Of a DNA stretch of 64,000 nucleotides, positions 22,290 through 35,028 are shown one piece after another. The stretch spans positions 20,635,955-20,699,954 of the forward strand of contig OZ020601.1 of assembly GCA_963971535.1 (NCBI GenBank), in the 5' to 3' direction. Under the pieces are notes generated by a model that was not told where the DNA came from, did no database searches, and worked only from the letters and a program-made list of their open reading frames with translations. A program made the translations under genes and the position numbers. How positions within the stretch are numbered: the stretch's first letter is position 1; every line of letters begins with the position of its first letter. This DNA is from Notolepis coatsorum. Taxonomy: Eukaryota > Chordata > Actinopteri > Aulopiformes > Paralepididae.

Positions 22290-22850
22290 CACTGGTCACC
22301 AACCCGTCGATCGCGATCGACTGGTCGATCTTGGAGATTTTCCCTGTAGATCTTTCCCTGAAAATAAATAAATAAATAAATAAAAAATAATAATAATAAT
22401 TTTTTTTGATCTTTCATGAGAGTCCACATTACAGTTCTACTTTTGTTTTGATGTGAAAAGTGATGCTGCATAAGATTACTGCACTTAGCACTGACTGAGA
22501 AAGTACATATTACAGTTCTACTTTGACAAACATATTTACAATTAGCATTTTATAATGTTAATAATATGAGAGTCCACATTACAGTTCTACTTTTGTTTTG
22601 ATGTGAAAAGTGATGCTGCATAAGATGACTGCACTTAGCACTGACTGAGAAAGTACATATTACAGTTCTACTTTGACATTTTAATGTTGGACCAAAGCAT
22701 TACATGTAATTAGAATACAGGCAAATAAAAGTCATTACGTTTAAAGTACAATATTGGCTGTCTTTTTCTCTCAATGCTTCAATAGGTAGATCTTACCTTC
22801 ACCAAGGCCGAGGTCAGGGATCTTGGGCTTAAAAAGGTTGGTGACCACTG
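22290..22850. mobile_element. hAT non-autonomous element with perfect 8-bp duplication
   Basis: Ends CACTGGTCACCAACC and GGTTGGTGACCACTG are inverted copies with one mismatch, and CTTTAAAT flanks both ends (22282-22289, 22851-22858). 561 bp. A segment of about 95 bases (GAGAGTCCACATTACAGTTC onwards) is duplicated inside it, starting near 22418 and 22567. Contains (AAATA)n near 22362. Confidence 0.93.
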
Positions 22851-22858
22851 CTTTAAAT

Positions 22859-23139
22859 GATTAGATTCTGAAATTCCTGTGTTTACATGATGTTCATTAT
22901 ATCATGACCAACTCTCATCTCATTTTTCCCCCAGAGACCAGTGTAGGGAAAGGATTTAATACTGTATGAAGGTACTGTAACTCTGGTAATTCTGGTAACT
23001 GGTTTTCCATTAAATCCTCTTTATTAAAATGGTTTGAGTGAACAAGACGTTACATTCATTACCTTCCAATGACAGGTGAGTTTTTAATGGAGTGAGTCAT
23101 CTGTTGGAGGTCAGTGTGACAAGGTCGGTCGTACCTTGT
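22859..23139. other. Non-coding stretch, nothing recognised
   Basis: No coding or repeat signature seen. Confidence 0.4.
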
Positions 23140-24316
23140 GCACTAAAAGCCTTTAAAACACAAGGACAAGCACTGCTACGATAAACAATAAACGATTTCA
23201 TTTCCGTTTTATACCATTTTGAAAAACACTCGTTTCTTGAAACTGTTACAATCCCAGACCTGCTCAGGTCTGGGAGAATCAATGCCCCAGTGTCAAGTCG
23301 CCATCTAGTGGTCACCTGCAGAAGCTGCAGTCAACATTGACCCTGCTTGGTCATATTAATAACATTCTTTTGTGGCAATTAGTGTCTATATTACAAGTGT
23401 TGTCTGTTTAGGGTTTCTTTGTGTTGGCATTTTGATTCTGTGTGTTGTATTAGCCTAGTCCTTGTTCCGGTATTGTTGTTTATTGTATTAGTTCTAGTGT
23501 CTTCTTCCCCTAGGTGTTTTCCATTGTTAATCAGTGTTAATTAGTGTCAGTATATATTGCTTGTGGGTTGTTGGGATCATTGTGGCGTCATTCTGTGATA
23601 AACGCCCTTTACTGTAATACACAAAAAAAAAAAAATTCTGCCTATTTATGAATCGTTTTCAAATAAACGCTAGATTATCGATAGTATATGTGTACTTATG
23701 CACGCTATAGAAGCGAGCTGAGTTTTAAAACCATAGACAGTGGACAGACTTGTCTTTCTTGCCTGCAACTTAAAGTAATGGCTTTGCTTGTCCAAATGAC
23801 AATACTGACCAAATTGAGATTTTTTTCTCTTGTCCATTTATTTTGTTTGCTTTCTAATTTAAAATATAGTTTGAAACCGTCTGTACACAGTAGGCTATGT
23901 GTGCTAGCAGAGCTAGACTCCAGTCATGAGTCACGGTGCACATGTGCGGTGGTTTGTCCACCAAAAAAGCGCCAAAAGATAGAAAAGAAACTAGCAGAGC
24001 CAGAACTGTTCAACTCCCCTGGAGCCACAGCCAGCAGAGAAGCCGGTTTACTTTCGCTTTTAAACCAGCTGCAGCCTGAGAACTGGAGTGTGAGGGGATG
24101 TAACACTAAAGATGGCGGCAACGACAAAGAAATATATATATATATTTTTTACTTATAACAATTTCGATAATTATCGATATCGAGTGATATGATAACATTA
24201 TCATATCGTTATCGCAATATAATTTTTTGCCATATCGCCCAGCCCTACTCTCGTCTCTCTGGCACTCAACGGTTGGCATGAACTAACGAGTAATCTCGTT
24301 GTTGGCACTGAAAGTG
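23140..24316. mobile_element. Composite, interrupted piggyBac-like element
   Basis: Two blocks match the element at 54723-55652: CATTTCCGTTTTATACCATT (about 23200 versus 54907) and TTTTCAAATAAACGCTAGAT (about 23655 versus 55029). The right end TTGGCACTGAAAGTG followed by TTAA (24317-24320) is the inverted form of the CACTTTCAATGCC end of that element. A block of about 340 bases between the matches and a hAT-type piece near the right end are absent from the other copy. The left terminus was not found. Confidence 0.65.
24160..24243 (-). mobile_element. Right end of a hAT-type element
   Basis: The plus strand reads ATTATCGATATCGAGTGATA to GCCATATCGCCCAGCCCTA. On the minus strand this is TAGGGCTGGGCGATATGGC, a common hAT-type terminus. 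The partner end is not visible within 1 kb, so it is truncated or rearranged. Confidence 0.65.
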
Positions 24317-24333
24317 TTAAGGTTTGAAATTAA

Positions 24334-24798
24334 AGGGGACTGCATTATAAATGGCCTTTTCCAGTGATTAGCATGTTTTCCTAGCAATTGGGGATTATGT
24401 CAATGTGGTCTGTGTCGTTAATTATCATATTGACTCATCAGTCTAGTCTCGAGTTCACGAGATCCTCCCTCACTCAACTAAGCTGTTCTGATTTTACAGT
24501 TTTGTTGACGTGAATATAGCACTGATTTGCATAACTAACGCCCCATCTATGGTTGACAGCGACAGCAGAGCGAGTGGAAATATCTTCACTTCCTCAAACA
24601 GAGCGAGGCAGAGAGTGCATAGTGTAACCCGACACTTCCTCAAACGGGTTTTGACTGCGAGGCACACAACCTGTGTAAACGCTCCGTGTGTGTGTTTGAG
24701 AGAAGATGGGTCCCTCTCTCTCTCTCTCCATCTCTCGCTCGTCCGCAGACAAACGTAAGCGGATGAGCGAGAGAGAGGGAGGGAGGGAGAGAGATGGA

Positions 24799-24868
<70 letters not shown>

Positions 24869-25444
24869 CCCGTCTTCTCTCAAACACAAACACGGAGCGT
24901 TTACACAGGTTGTGTGTAAGTGCTCCGTGTGTCCCTCTCTCTCTCTCTGTCTCTCTCTCTCCCTCTCGCCCTCTCTATCTCTCCCTCTCTCTCCCTCGCA
25001 GTCGGGAGCATCAGCATATCACTGTAATATCTTTGCGCATGCTCCCACGTGCAGGCCCGTATTCCGATCCATACAATAATATTCACAGGGGTATATATTG
25101 TCATTTGAAACAAGTTACCAATGCATTGTCCCGTGGGATTATTCCCCCCCCCCCCCCCCCCCCCGCGGCGAAATTAATTAGTATCCCCCTCAGTCTATCT
25201 ATCTCTATCTCTCTCTGTGCCAGTCGCAGACTGTGTGGATGACTGTCACTCAAAGTGCTTATGGACGGAGCCAAGCCAACACGGCCTGAAATCCAAAGTG
25301 AGAAAAATGTGGCTTTTGAGTACTTGATTAGAAATATAAAACAATGAATTTATTTGAATAAAACCTTACAGATGTGTTCAATAGACTCACAGGAATTGTG
25401 TAAAGTTGCCCAAATAGTGCTAGGAATAGCAATGCATGTCCCCT
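24334..25444. mobile_element. TTAA-flanked (piggyBac-type) element, 1.1 kb
   Basis: Starts AGGGGACTGCATT directly after TTAA (24330-24333) and ends AATGCATGTCCCCT directly before TTAA (25445-25448), so the ends are inverted and the target duplication is TTAA as in piggyBac-type transposition. There is no transposase. The centre holds a long GA-rich inverted repeat (24667-24912) and a 20-base poly-C at 25145. Confidence 0.82.
24667..24912. repeat. Long inverted repeat with GA/CT arms
   Basis: CAACCTGTGTAAACGCTCCG at the left is mirrored by CGGAGCGTTTACACAGG...TTG at the right. The arms continue through TTTGAGAGAAGATGGGTCCC versus GGGACCCGTCTTCTCTCAAA, into CT and GA tracts, and finally CTCGCTCGTCCGC versus GCGGATGAGCGAG around 24750. 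The right arm holds the expanded (GA)n at about 24803-24865. Confidence 0.88.
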
Positions 25445-25724
25445 TTAATGTAGCATTGAATTATTGGAATGCATGAATAGTGAAATATACATACAGACAA
25501 ACCAGACTATGAACTTGCTCAAATGATTTACAATAAAACGTGGGTGGATGTCTCTTCTTCACAGTTGGATATGGAAAAGTAGGTCACAGGAGGAGAGTCA
25601 GGCTGGAGTTCATGTGCTCTGAATAAATTAGACGGCAGTACAGCTCCTGCGAATGAACAGAATGAACCTGCGTGTTTCTCTACATGGGCTATGGCTGCAG
25701 GTGTTATGACGTCAATGGTAAAAT
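25445..25724. other. Non-coding stretch, nothing recognised
   Basis: Right flank of the TTAA element; no coding signal. Confidence 0.4.
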
Positions 25725-25965
25725 GGTGCATTTATATAGCACTTTTGTCCAAAGTGCTTTAAGATTTGCTCCTCACATCTTACCCATGCACTCACACATT
25801 CACACACTGACGGCAAGGTGCCAACCTGCTCATCCGGAGCAGTTAGGGGTTAAGTGTCTTGCTCAAGGACACTTCGAAACACTGCCCGGGAGGAGCGGGA
25901 ATCGAACCGGGAACCTCCGGATTACCAGACGACTGCTCTACCTCCCGAGCCACTTTCGCCCCATA
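25725..25965 (-). mobile_element. tRNA-derived SINE, full head and tail, minus strand
   Basis: On the minus strand it begins GGGGCGAAAGTGGCTCGGGA, with an A-box-like TGGCTCGGGAGG and a B box GGTTCGATTCC, a nearly complete tRNA-like fold. The body carries TGTCCTTGAGCAAGACACTT and the tail AAAGCACTTTGGACAAAAGT then GCTATATAAATGCACC. This is a well-known fish SINE layout. It is not a functional tRNA gene. Confidence 0.88.
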
Positions 25966-26189
25966 TAACGTATTAAAGACACGCTCCGCCAATCTCCTGT
26001 TCTTCCTGCCTGGACTGTTCTGCACCACCATAACGACAGTCGTCAAAAAACCTTCCAAAATGGCTTCCCACGTTGCCACGGGGAGTCGCATTGTACCAGG
26101 CGTTTACTGTTTTATTTATGAGTAAAAGAGCAGAGAGGCCTGACCCAGCTTCTTCTCATAGTTCTGGATTCTTCAAGAGAGACAATACA

Positions 26190-26590
26190 GGAGAGAGCTA
26201 TACAGAGAGAGAGAGAATACAGATTAGAGAGCTATACAGAGAGAGACAATACAGCAGAGAGCTATACAGAGAGATGCTATACAGAGAGAGACAATACAGA
26301 GAGAGACAATACAGAAGAGAGACACTATAGAGAGAGAGACAATACAGAGAGAGACAATACAGAGAGAGACAATACAGAGAGAGACAATACAGAGAGAGAC
26401 AATATAGAGAGAGACAATACAGAGAGAGACTATAGAGAGAGAGACAATACAGAGAGACTATACAGAGAGAGACAATACAGAGAGACACTATAGAGACAAT
26501 ACAGAAGAGACTATACAGAGAGAGACTATACAGAGAGAGACAATACAGAGAGACACTATAGAGACAATACAGAAGAGAGCTAAACAGACA
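26190..26590. repeat. GAGAGACAATACA minisatellite
   Basis: About 26 short units of 12-16 bases based on GAGAGACAATACA, with CTATAGA and AGAGCTATACA variants. Confidence 0.93.
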
Positions 26591-26644
26591 CAGCAGTTCC
26601 TCACTCCCTCTACTCCAGCTGGACAGGCAGTGAGACACTCAGGG

Positions 26645-26875
26645 AACCTGTCTGTGGTAAACATGGTGTTACTGGCATGTATACTGGGGCATCCTGCACG
26701 CACAGCAGAGGGTGAGAGGGCAGGTCTGTACGCTGGTAAACATGGTGTTACTGGCATGTATACTGGGGCATCCTGCACGCACAACAGAGAGCAGGTCTGT
26801 ACGCTGGTAAACATGGTGTTACTGGCATGTATACTGGGGCATCCTGCACGCACAGCACAGAGCCGGTCTGTACGC
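26645..26875. repeat. Tandem repeat of about 66 bp, three copies
   Basis: Each unit has GGTAAACATGGTGTTACTGG, CATGTATACTGGGGCATCCT and GCACGCACA, followed by a variable AGAG(C/G)(A/C)GGTCTGTACGC piece. Confidence 0.93.
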
Positions 26876-27379
26876 ACTTTGAGCATAAATAAGATCGCAA
26901 AGCACCGCAGCCAATAACCATGCAGTGTGATACCGACATGAGATTATGAGCAGCAGGACAGTCTACTGCTGCCGACAGCAACTCACACCCTGAGAATAAT
27001 GCGGCGCAGATAGTCAAAATTGCCATTGACATCCACATTCATTCAATTCAGAAGTCATCATGTTTTGCAAGATTTTTTTTTTTTAACATTGGACCTCATT
27101 GCAAGATTGTGCAGGGGGTAGGGGGTGGGGTTGAAGTGGTTGAATGAATTTGCAATGGACTTGCAAGATGTGAGCTGGTACCGTATGCGTTTTTTGGCTG
27201 AGTCAGGTTGTGCATTAGCAGTTCGGGGGTGGGGGGGGGTGGAGGGAGGTTTGGGAGTGAGACTGTATTCCAGTGAGGTTAGAACATAATTACCAGGGAC
27301 TTTTCAGAACGCAGAGTGGTGAACGGGACAATCAGCCATTATAAATCCAACTCTATGTTTCAGCTTGGTCATCATGACA
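26876..27379. other. Non-coding stretch, nothing recognised
   Basis: G-rich patches at 27110-27130 and 27220-27240; no coding signal. Confidence 0.4.
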
Positions 27380-27538
<159 letters not shown>

Positions 27539-27794
27539 TTAATTGCTCATACCACAAATGTGCATAGATACACAAACACAAAAATACACACACACAGGTT
27601 TGCAATGCAATTAATCAATTAATGAAGGCAGTCTGCTAATAGAGTTCCTAAACTAAACATCTTCCTACTCAGATGTGGCGACACATTTTCTATTTCCAAA
27701 GTGTTTTTGACTTGGACCGAGAATACTGAGACGATAGTGGGAAGAGACAGCTGAGAGGAAGGTCTGTGCAAAGTCCCCTGGGAACACTCCTCAA

Positions 27795-28046
27795 TAGGGA
27801 TGTCCCATATTATCGGCCGATATTGGCATTAAAATGTGATATCGTAAATGATCGGTATCGGTTTAAAAAAAACATTTTTTTTTTGAATTTTTTCTTTTTC
27901 TTTTTACATTTTTTTCAACTTTATTTACCCAGGCAAGCAAGTAAGAACTAATTCTGATTTAATTTATTGTCAAAAGTATGCATAATGTTGTGTTAATTCC
28001 ATGACAAGATATATGTAATGTTAATTACCTGAAATTATTCAATTTA
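27795..28046. mobile_element. Partial hAT MITE, same family as 20230-20518
   Basis: Begins TAGGGATGTCCCATATTATC and shares GGTATCGGTTTAAAAAAA and TTACCTGAAATTATTCA with copy A read on the other strand. It stops at a 23-bp minisatellite, so the far terminus is missing. Confidence 0.8.
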
Positions 28047-28165
28047 AACCACCCGACCTGCTGTTTATCAACCACCCGACCTGCTGTTTATCAACCACCC
28101 GACCTGCTGTTTATCAACCACCCGACCTGCTGTTTATCAACCACCCGACCTGCTCTGTTTATAAA
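28047..28165. repeat. 23-bp minisatellite, about five copies
   Basis: Units read ACCACCCGACCTGCTGTTTA plus TCA; the last is altered to CTCTGTTTATAAACCA. It lies where the hAT MITE breaks off. Confidence 0.93.
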
Positions 28166-28204
28166 CCATCCAGTACAATGGTTAGTATATATATATATAT
28201 TTTG

Positions 28205-28520
28205 TCAATGACAGGATATTGAGCTGGTTTCAGCTGTCCTGACTGTAGTGGGAAGTTCGTTCCACCATTGTGGAGCAAGGACTGAGAATAGCCGGCTTCT
28301 TTTTGATGACCCCCCCAGAGCTCGGATAGGAGTGAGTCTGAGGTGACCAGAAGATGTAGAGTGTAGGGGTCTTGACGGTGTGTAGTTAGAGACCATTGAC
28401 TGGAGGTAGGAGGGAGCCCTCGCTGTATGGTATGACCGGTCAAGGACCTTGAAGCAGATTTGTGCGGCAATGGGAAGCCAGTGCAACTCTCTGATGAGTG
28501 AGGTGACGTGGGCTCCACTG
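28205..28520 (-). pseudogene. L2-group-like LINE ORF2 C-terminal fragment
   Basis: On the minus strand the 93-codon frame reads HWLPIAAQICFKVLDRSY, then APSYLQSMV, RLTPIRALGGSSKRSRLFSV and LAPQWWNELPTTVRTAE. This block (HWLP..., SRLFSVLAPQWWNELP) is the standard C-terminal part of ORF2 in abundant fish LINEs of the L2/CR1 group. The catalytic RT domain is absent and the tail breaks off after the W-N-E-L-P motif. Confidence 0.85.
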
Positions 28521-28714
28521 TACTGTAGTAATACTAAGGTGACTCACAGTATTTGTCTGGTAAATCTGTATTGAGTATGTGTATGAAGAAACCACAGGAA
28601 TACCCTAGGCTTTACTATAATTTATTTTCTTATGCAGCTGCTTGGCTGGGCAGTAAAAACATCAAGTAACAGACACCACTGAATGAAACACAACCAAGTA
28701 GACAGAAGGAACGC

Positions 28715-28850
28715 TTGGCAGAGGTTCTGACAATGCATGGTTCTGACGACACAGAGGTTCTGATGACGCAGAGGTTCTGACGACACAGAGAGTCTGACGA
28801 CACAGAGGTTCTGACGACACAGAGGTTCTGACGACACAGAGGTTCTGGGC
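28715..28850. repeat. 17-bp minisatellite
   Basis: About seven units of GGTTCTGACGACACAGA with a few substitutions. Confidence 0.92.
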
Positions 28851-28950
28851 CAGACATCTCACACATCCACAGAGACAGATAGACAAACAGACATAAAGAG
28901 AGACAGAAACATCGATAGATAAAGAGACAGACAGATAGACAACCTGACAG

Positions 28951-30185
<1,235 letters not shown>

Positions 30186-30600
30186 CCCCCCTGCTGCCTG
30201 ACAGCTCATCTATCATCCATCTATCATCCCTCCATCCCTCCCTATACTGCCTGACAGCTCCACATCCACCATCTATCATCCCTCCATCATCCATCCCTCC
30301 CTCCCTATACTGCCTGACAGCTCCATATCCACCATCTATCATCCCTCCATCATCCATCCCTCCCTCCCTATACTGCCTGACAGCTCCATATCCACTATCT
30401 ATCATCCATCTATCATCCATCCATCCCTCCCTATACTGCCTGACAGGTCCACATCCACCATCTATCATCCATCTATCATCCATCCATCCCTCCCTCCCTC
30501 TACTCCCTGGTACAGCTCCATATCCCCCATCTATCCTCCATCCACCATCTATCATCCATCCATCAATCCACCCCTCCATTCATCCCTCCATCCCTCCCTC
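30186..30600. repeat. Minisatellite of about 62 bp
   Basis: About six units with TATACTGCCTGACAGCTCCA, TATCCACCATCTATCATCCC and TCCATCATCCATCCC blocks of variable length, rich in ATCC/CCTC submotifs. Confidence 0.9.
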
Positions 30601-31032
30601 TATTCTCTGCTCCATATCCACCCATCTATTGTCCATCCATCCATCCATCCACCCACCCATCCATATCCACCCATCTATCATCCCTCCAACCATCTATTCA
30701 TCCACCCATCAATTCATCCCTCCATCCCTTCCTCTATCCATCCATCCATGCATCCATCAATATATCCATCCACCCATCCATACCATTATCCACCCATCTA
30801 TCATCCATACATCCATCCCTCCAACCATCTATTCATCCACCGATCCATTCATCCCCCCATCCCTCCCTCTATCCATCCATTCATCCACCCCTCTATCCAC
30901 CAATCTATCCAACCATCCCTCCCTCCCTCCCTCCCTCCCTCCCTCCCTCCATCCCTCCCTCCCTCCCTCCCTCCCTCCCTCCCTCCCTCCATCCATCTAT
31001 TCATCCATCTCTCCATCACTCCTCCACCCATT
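30601..31032. repeat. Degenerate (ATCC)n/(CCTC)n simple-sequence region
   Basis: Continues from the previous array with mixed ATCC, CACC and CCTC units. The purest CCTC tract is at about 30917-30988. Confidence 0.93.
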
Positions 31033-31167
31033 AAGCTAGATGAGTAGAGGTGTTTATGGAGCGTGTTAAAGAGATGGATGAACAGAGATCTGACAGCATG
31101 GACATTCTAAATGTTGTTCTCCTCCCGCTGCAGTGGTTGCTAACGTCAACAGCTGGACTGAAGCTGT

Positions 31168-31242
31168 TCCCCTAGCAACACAATTCCCCTGTTCCCCTAG
31201 CAACACAATTCCCCTGTTCCCCTAGCAACACAATTCCCCTGT
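31168..31242. repeat. 25-bp tandem repeat, three copies
   Basis: The unit is TTCCCCTAGCAACACAATTC plus CCCTG, exact in all three copies. Confidence 0.93.
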
Positions 31243-31844
31243 AAAGGCCCATGGGGACGCACACCTCCCGGAGGCCACAGCTGAGGAGGTGAATAGAGGA
31301 GGCAAATGGGGACACGCCTCCAGGAGGAGCCACGACGCTGACCTCCACGTCAACAGACCAGACCTCAATCTGCCGCCTAATGCCTCTGACAAGCCCCCCC
31401 GCTGGGCCGCGTTTCACACCGTCTAGAAATAATACAACTCCACCGTGTACACAAAGGACGCCACAGCACATCTGAAAAAACAGGTCTTTCGTTTGGCAAA
31501 AATAAATGAACTGAAAACTGCAGAATAACAAAAGCAGTGGTCTGCGATTACCTGCGATTACCTGTGATTACCTGTGACTGACATGTCATGTCATCTGTAC
31601 ACTCCCTTCTAACCAGTGACAGAAAAAAAAACAAATAGGCTGTGTGCTTGAATAGAGGACAAAACATCTTCCTGGACAGGCAACAGGCACATGCACGCAA
31701 ACACAAATATACATATAATCAATACTGCCCCCCATCCCCATCTACCACCTTAACTAACAAGGAACCCCCCCCCCCCCCCCACACCCACACACACATTTGC
31801 AATGTTCTTTACAAAAACAAACAAAGTGCACAGAGAACCGGATG
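31243..31844. other. Non-coding stretch, nothing recognised
   Basis: Contains a short GATTACCTGC tandem at about 31538-31568 and a poly-C run near 31767-31782. No gene recognised. Confidence 0.45.
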
Positions 31845-32766
31845 TCTTTATTGCAGGACAGAAGATCCAAATAGTGAAAGAATATAAATATCTAGGTATT
31901 GTGATTGACTGTCACCTCACATTCAAAAATCATATCTCAAACATTATGTAAAAATCTCAAGTTCACTCTGGCGAATTTTCGGCATCTCAGGAACCACATG
32001 TCCACAGAGGCAGCGAAAAATTTACATGTTTTCTCTCATACTATATCCTACATAAACTACTTGGTCTACTGCTAACATCACCACAATAACACCGGTTATT
32101 TCTCTATACAAACAAGCACTCAAAATGCTAGATAAAAAACCAAGATCTTTCCATCATTGTGCAATTTTACAAAAATATAGATTATTAAGTTGGGAAAACC
32201 TTGTACTCTTTAAGAACTGTTGCCTAATGTACAAAATCTGACATAACTTGGCACCACCTCCACTCTGCAATCAAGTCCATTTTGGCTCCTCTGTAACTGG
32301 TGCTACTGGACGGGATGCCAGAGTCGCCAGAGGGACAGCCAGAGGAGACTGCGAAATCCTGTTTCGAAGGAGTGTATTTGGGCAATCACTTTTCTCTTAC
32401 AAAACTGCGCCTGAGTGGAATAAAATCCCACAGAACATTTCATTCAACGCCTTCAAATTTTATCTTAGGAATTGGTTGATAAATAACCAAAGATGTGAAC
32501 GCTGGTGTGTATACTGTGTGGGGATTGAACTGTGTATATTGCTGTGTATATAAGGGCTCAATTATGTATGTTATTGCTAATGTGTTTGTACTTGTGTTTT
32601 AATCTTTTTTGTACTAGGTACTAGCCCATTATTTCTGGCCGGGGGACTGTCGATGTAAACTAGCCTTTTGGCTACAATTGGGCACATTTACATTCTATTT
32701 TATAAAATGCTCCTTAATGTATGTTGTCCCTCTCTAACAAATAAACTGAAACTGAACTGAACTGAA
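31845..32766 (+). pseudogene. LINE ORF2 C-terminal fragment with (TGAAC)n tail
   Basis: The plus strand reads VKEYKYLGIVIDCHLTFKNH then a stop near 31950, the post-RT YLG-I-ID block of many LINEs. Later frames read LAPPPLCNQVHFG, ARVARGTARGDCEILFRRS and APEWNKIPQNISFNAFKFYL, the usual C-terminal block with a W-N-x-I-P motif. Several stops and frameshifts show decay. The 3' UTR ends CAAATAAACTGAAACTGAAC then TGAAC repeats. Confidence 0.82.
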
Positions 32767-32775
32767 CACACACAC

Positions 32776-32844
<69 letters not shown>

Positions 32845-32846
32845 GG
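32767..32846. repeat. (CACATA)n hexanucleotide microsatellite
   Basis: About 13 units following the LINE tail, probably seeded by it. Confidence 0.95.
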
Positions 32847-33063
32847 GGAGAAAGCTAACTTTTTGGCTTACCAGCCAACTGGCGAGTATATGATTTTTTT
32901 TACCAGCCAAACTGATTTTTTTACCAGCCATAAATAAATCGCTAATTGTGATAATTACTTCTTTGTATGTCTTCGTCTAAATTGATTTTCAATCATAGTA
33001 ATAATCACACCGTGTCTCTACTCTTTAAAATATTTATTACCATAAAACATTAATAAGTGTCTC

Positions 33064-33963
33064 TAGGGTGACCAGGTGTCCCCCTTTTGGTTGTACTGTC
33101 CCACCATTTGACCAAATGTCCTGCGTCCCTCATATTGAGAGGATGTCCCTCTTTTCGAAGCCAAAAAAAAACATGCGTCTAAAAGCCCCTCCCTACAGAC
33201 AGTAAACGTAGCAACCCGCCTCTTGTCCACACACATTGCTCTGATTGGTTATAGTACTTTAGCGCGCTGCTTGCCTGCTTGTGACGTGACTGAGTCGTGA
33301 CGCTACCTCATATCGCAGATCTGATTGGTTATAGTAATTTAGCGCACTGCTCTGCTCGTGAGAGTTGAACTTGTGACGCTACCTCATATCGCAAATCTGA
33401 TTGGTCAAAAAAAACACAACAACATTACAAGCGAACTAGTTCAAGATGGAAAGCAGTAAAAAGAAACTGACCTGCAGTTACAACCAAGACTGGCAAACGA
33501 CACATGACTGGGTGAGGCAGATGGCAGGCAATCCGCAGCAGGCTTTCTGTGTTTTGTGTCATAGTTCGTTTTCAATTGCGCATGGAGGAGAATACGACTT
33601 GAAGCGCCACAGTGGACGTGAGTCTCACTTGAAAGTGGTTCACCAAAAAGAAACATCCAGATCTATGGATACGTTTCTTTTTAAACCAAACAATGATAGC
33701 CAGACGGACAAGGTCACTGCAGCTGAGATAACAAGTGTCTATCACACAGTACAACACTCCCATTCATACAGGTCAGCCGACTGTGGTATGAAACTAGCTC
33801 CTGTCATTTTGCCAGACTCAGTTATTCTAATAAAAAAATTACATTATCTATCTGTCCCACTTTGTCCCACTTTGTCCCACCAAAATCTTACTGTTGTCCC
33901 ACTTTGTCCCACCAAAATCTTACTGTTGTCCCACTTTTGGACTTTTTGCATCTGGTCACCCTA
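33064..33963 (+). mobile_element. hAT element, internally deleted, keeping a BED-finger exon
   Basis: Ends TAGGGTGACCAGGTGTCC and GCATCTGGTCACCCTA are inverted. GTCTC flanks both sides in a locally repetitive target. From ATG at 33446 the plus strand encodes about 130 residues including DWVRQMAGNPQQAFCVLCHS and a C-x2-C...H-x5-H arrangement typical of the BED zinc finger at the start of hAT transposases, then ITSVYHTVQHSHSYRSADCG, a block that follows it in such proteins. The catalytic part is missing. Segments near 33240 and 33320 (CTGATTGGTTATAGTA) and GTCCCAC units near 33855-33930 are duplicated. Confidence 0.85.
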
Positions 33964-34049
33964 GTCTCTACTCTTCACAATATTAGCATAAAACATATAT
34001 TAATCACACCGTCTCTACTCTTCAAAATATTAGGATATCACATATTAAC

Positions 34050-34195
34050 ATGAAAGAGGGAACTATTCTGGACTGGGTTGGGCTCAACTGGGCAGTGAAA
34101 GATGCTGGGCTGGACTGGGTTGGGCAGGGAAAGTTGGGCTGGTCTAGGTTGGACTGGGTTGGGCTGGACTGGGCTGGGCTGGGCAGTGAAAGAAC
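34050..34195. repeat. Degenerate GGGCTGGACT repeat
   Basis: Units such as GGACTGGGTTGGGCTGGACT and GGGCAGTGAAAGA repeat irregularly. Confidence 0.8.
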
Positions 34196-34204
34196 CAAGC
34201 ATTT

Positions 34205-34345
34205 CACTGTAATGTAATAGCTAAATAAAACAAAACTTGAACTTGACTTGTTACATTTGCACTCTGGTTGGATGCCAAACGTATTCTGGTTGTACTGTAC
34301 ATGTGCTGTATGATGACAATACATTGGAATCGAATCTCATGTCAA
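34205..34345 (+). mobile_element. LINE 3' UTR copy D (short)
   Basis: Carries TTGGATGCCAAACGTATTCT and GATGACAATACATTGGAATC, matching 22170-22245. Confidence 0.75.
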
Positions 34346-34926
<581 letters not shown>

Positions 34927-35028
34927 TTGAATATCTATTTCGAGGCAGGATTTAATTTGACAGATCACAGACGTAATGAGATCACATCAAGAGAAACGTG
35001 GCAAAAAGCGCAACGTGAGGCGCCACGA

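Noticed and set aside
23688-24158. 156-codon plus-strand frame with a KKRQKIEKK patch
   Set aside because: Lies inside a composite of transposon pieces, ends in a TA repeat and shows no recognisable domain.
25725-25965. tRNA gene on the minus strand
   Set aside because: The tRNA-like head with A and B boxes is fused to a SINE body and tail that recur at 43870-44015.
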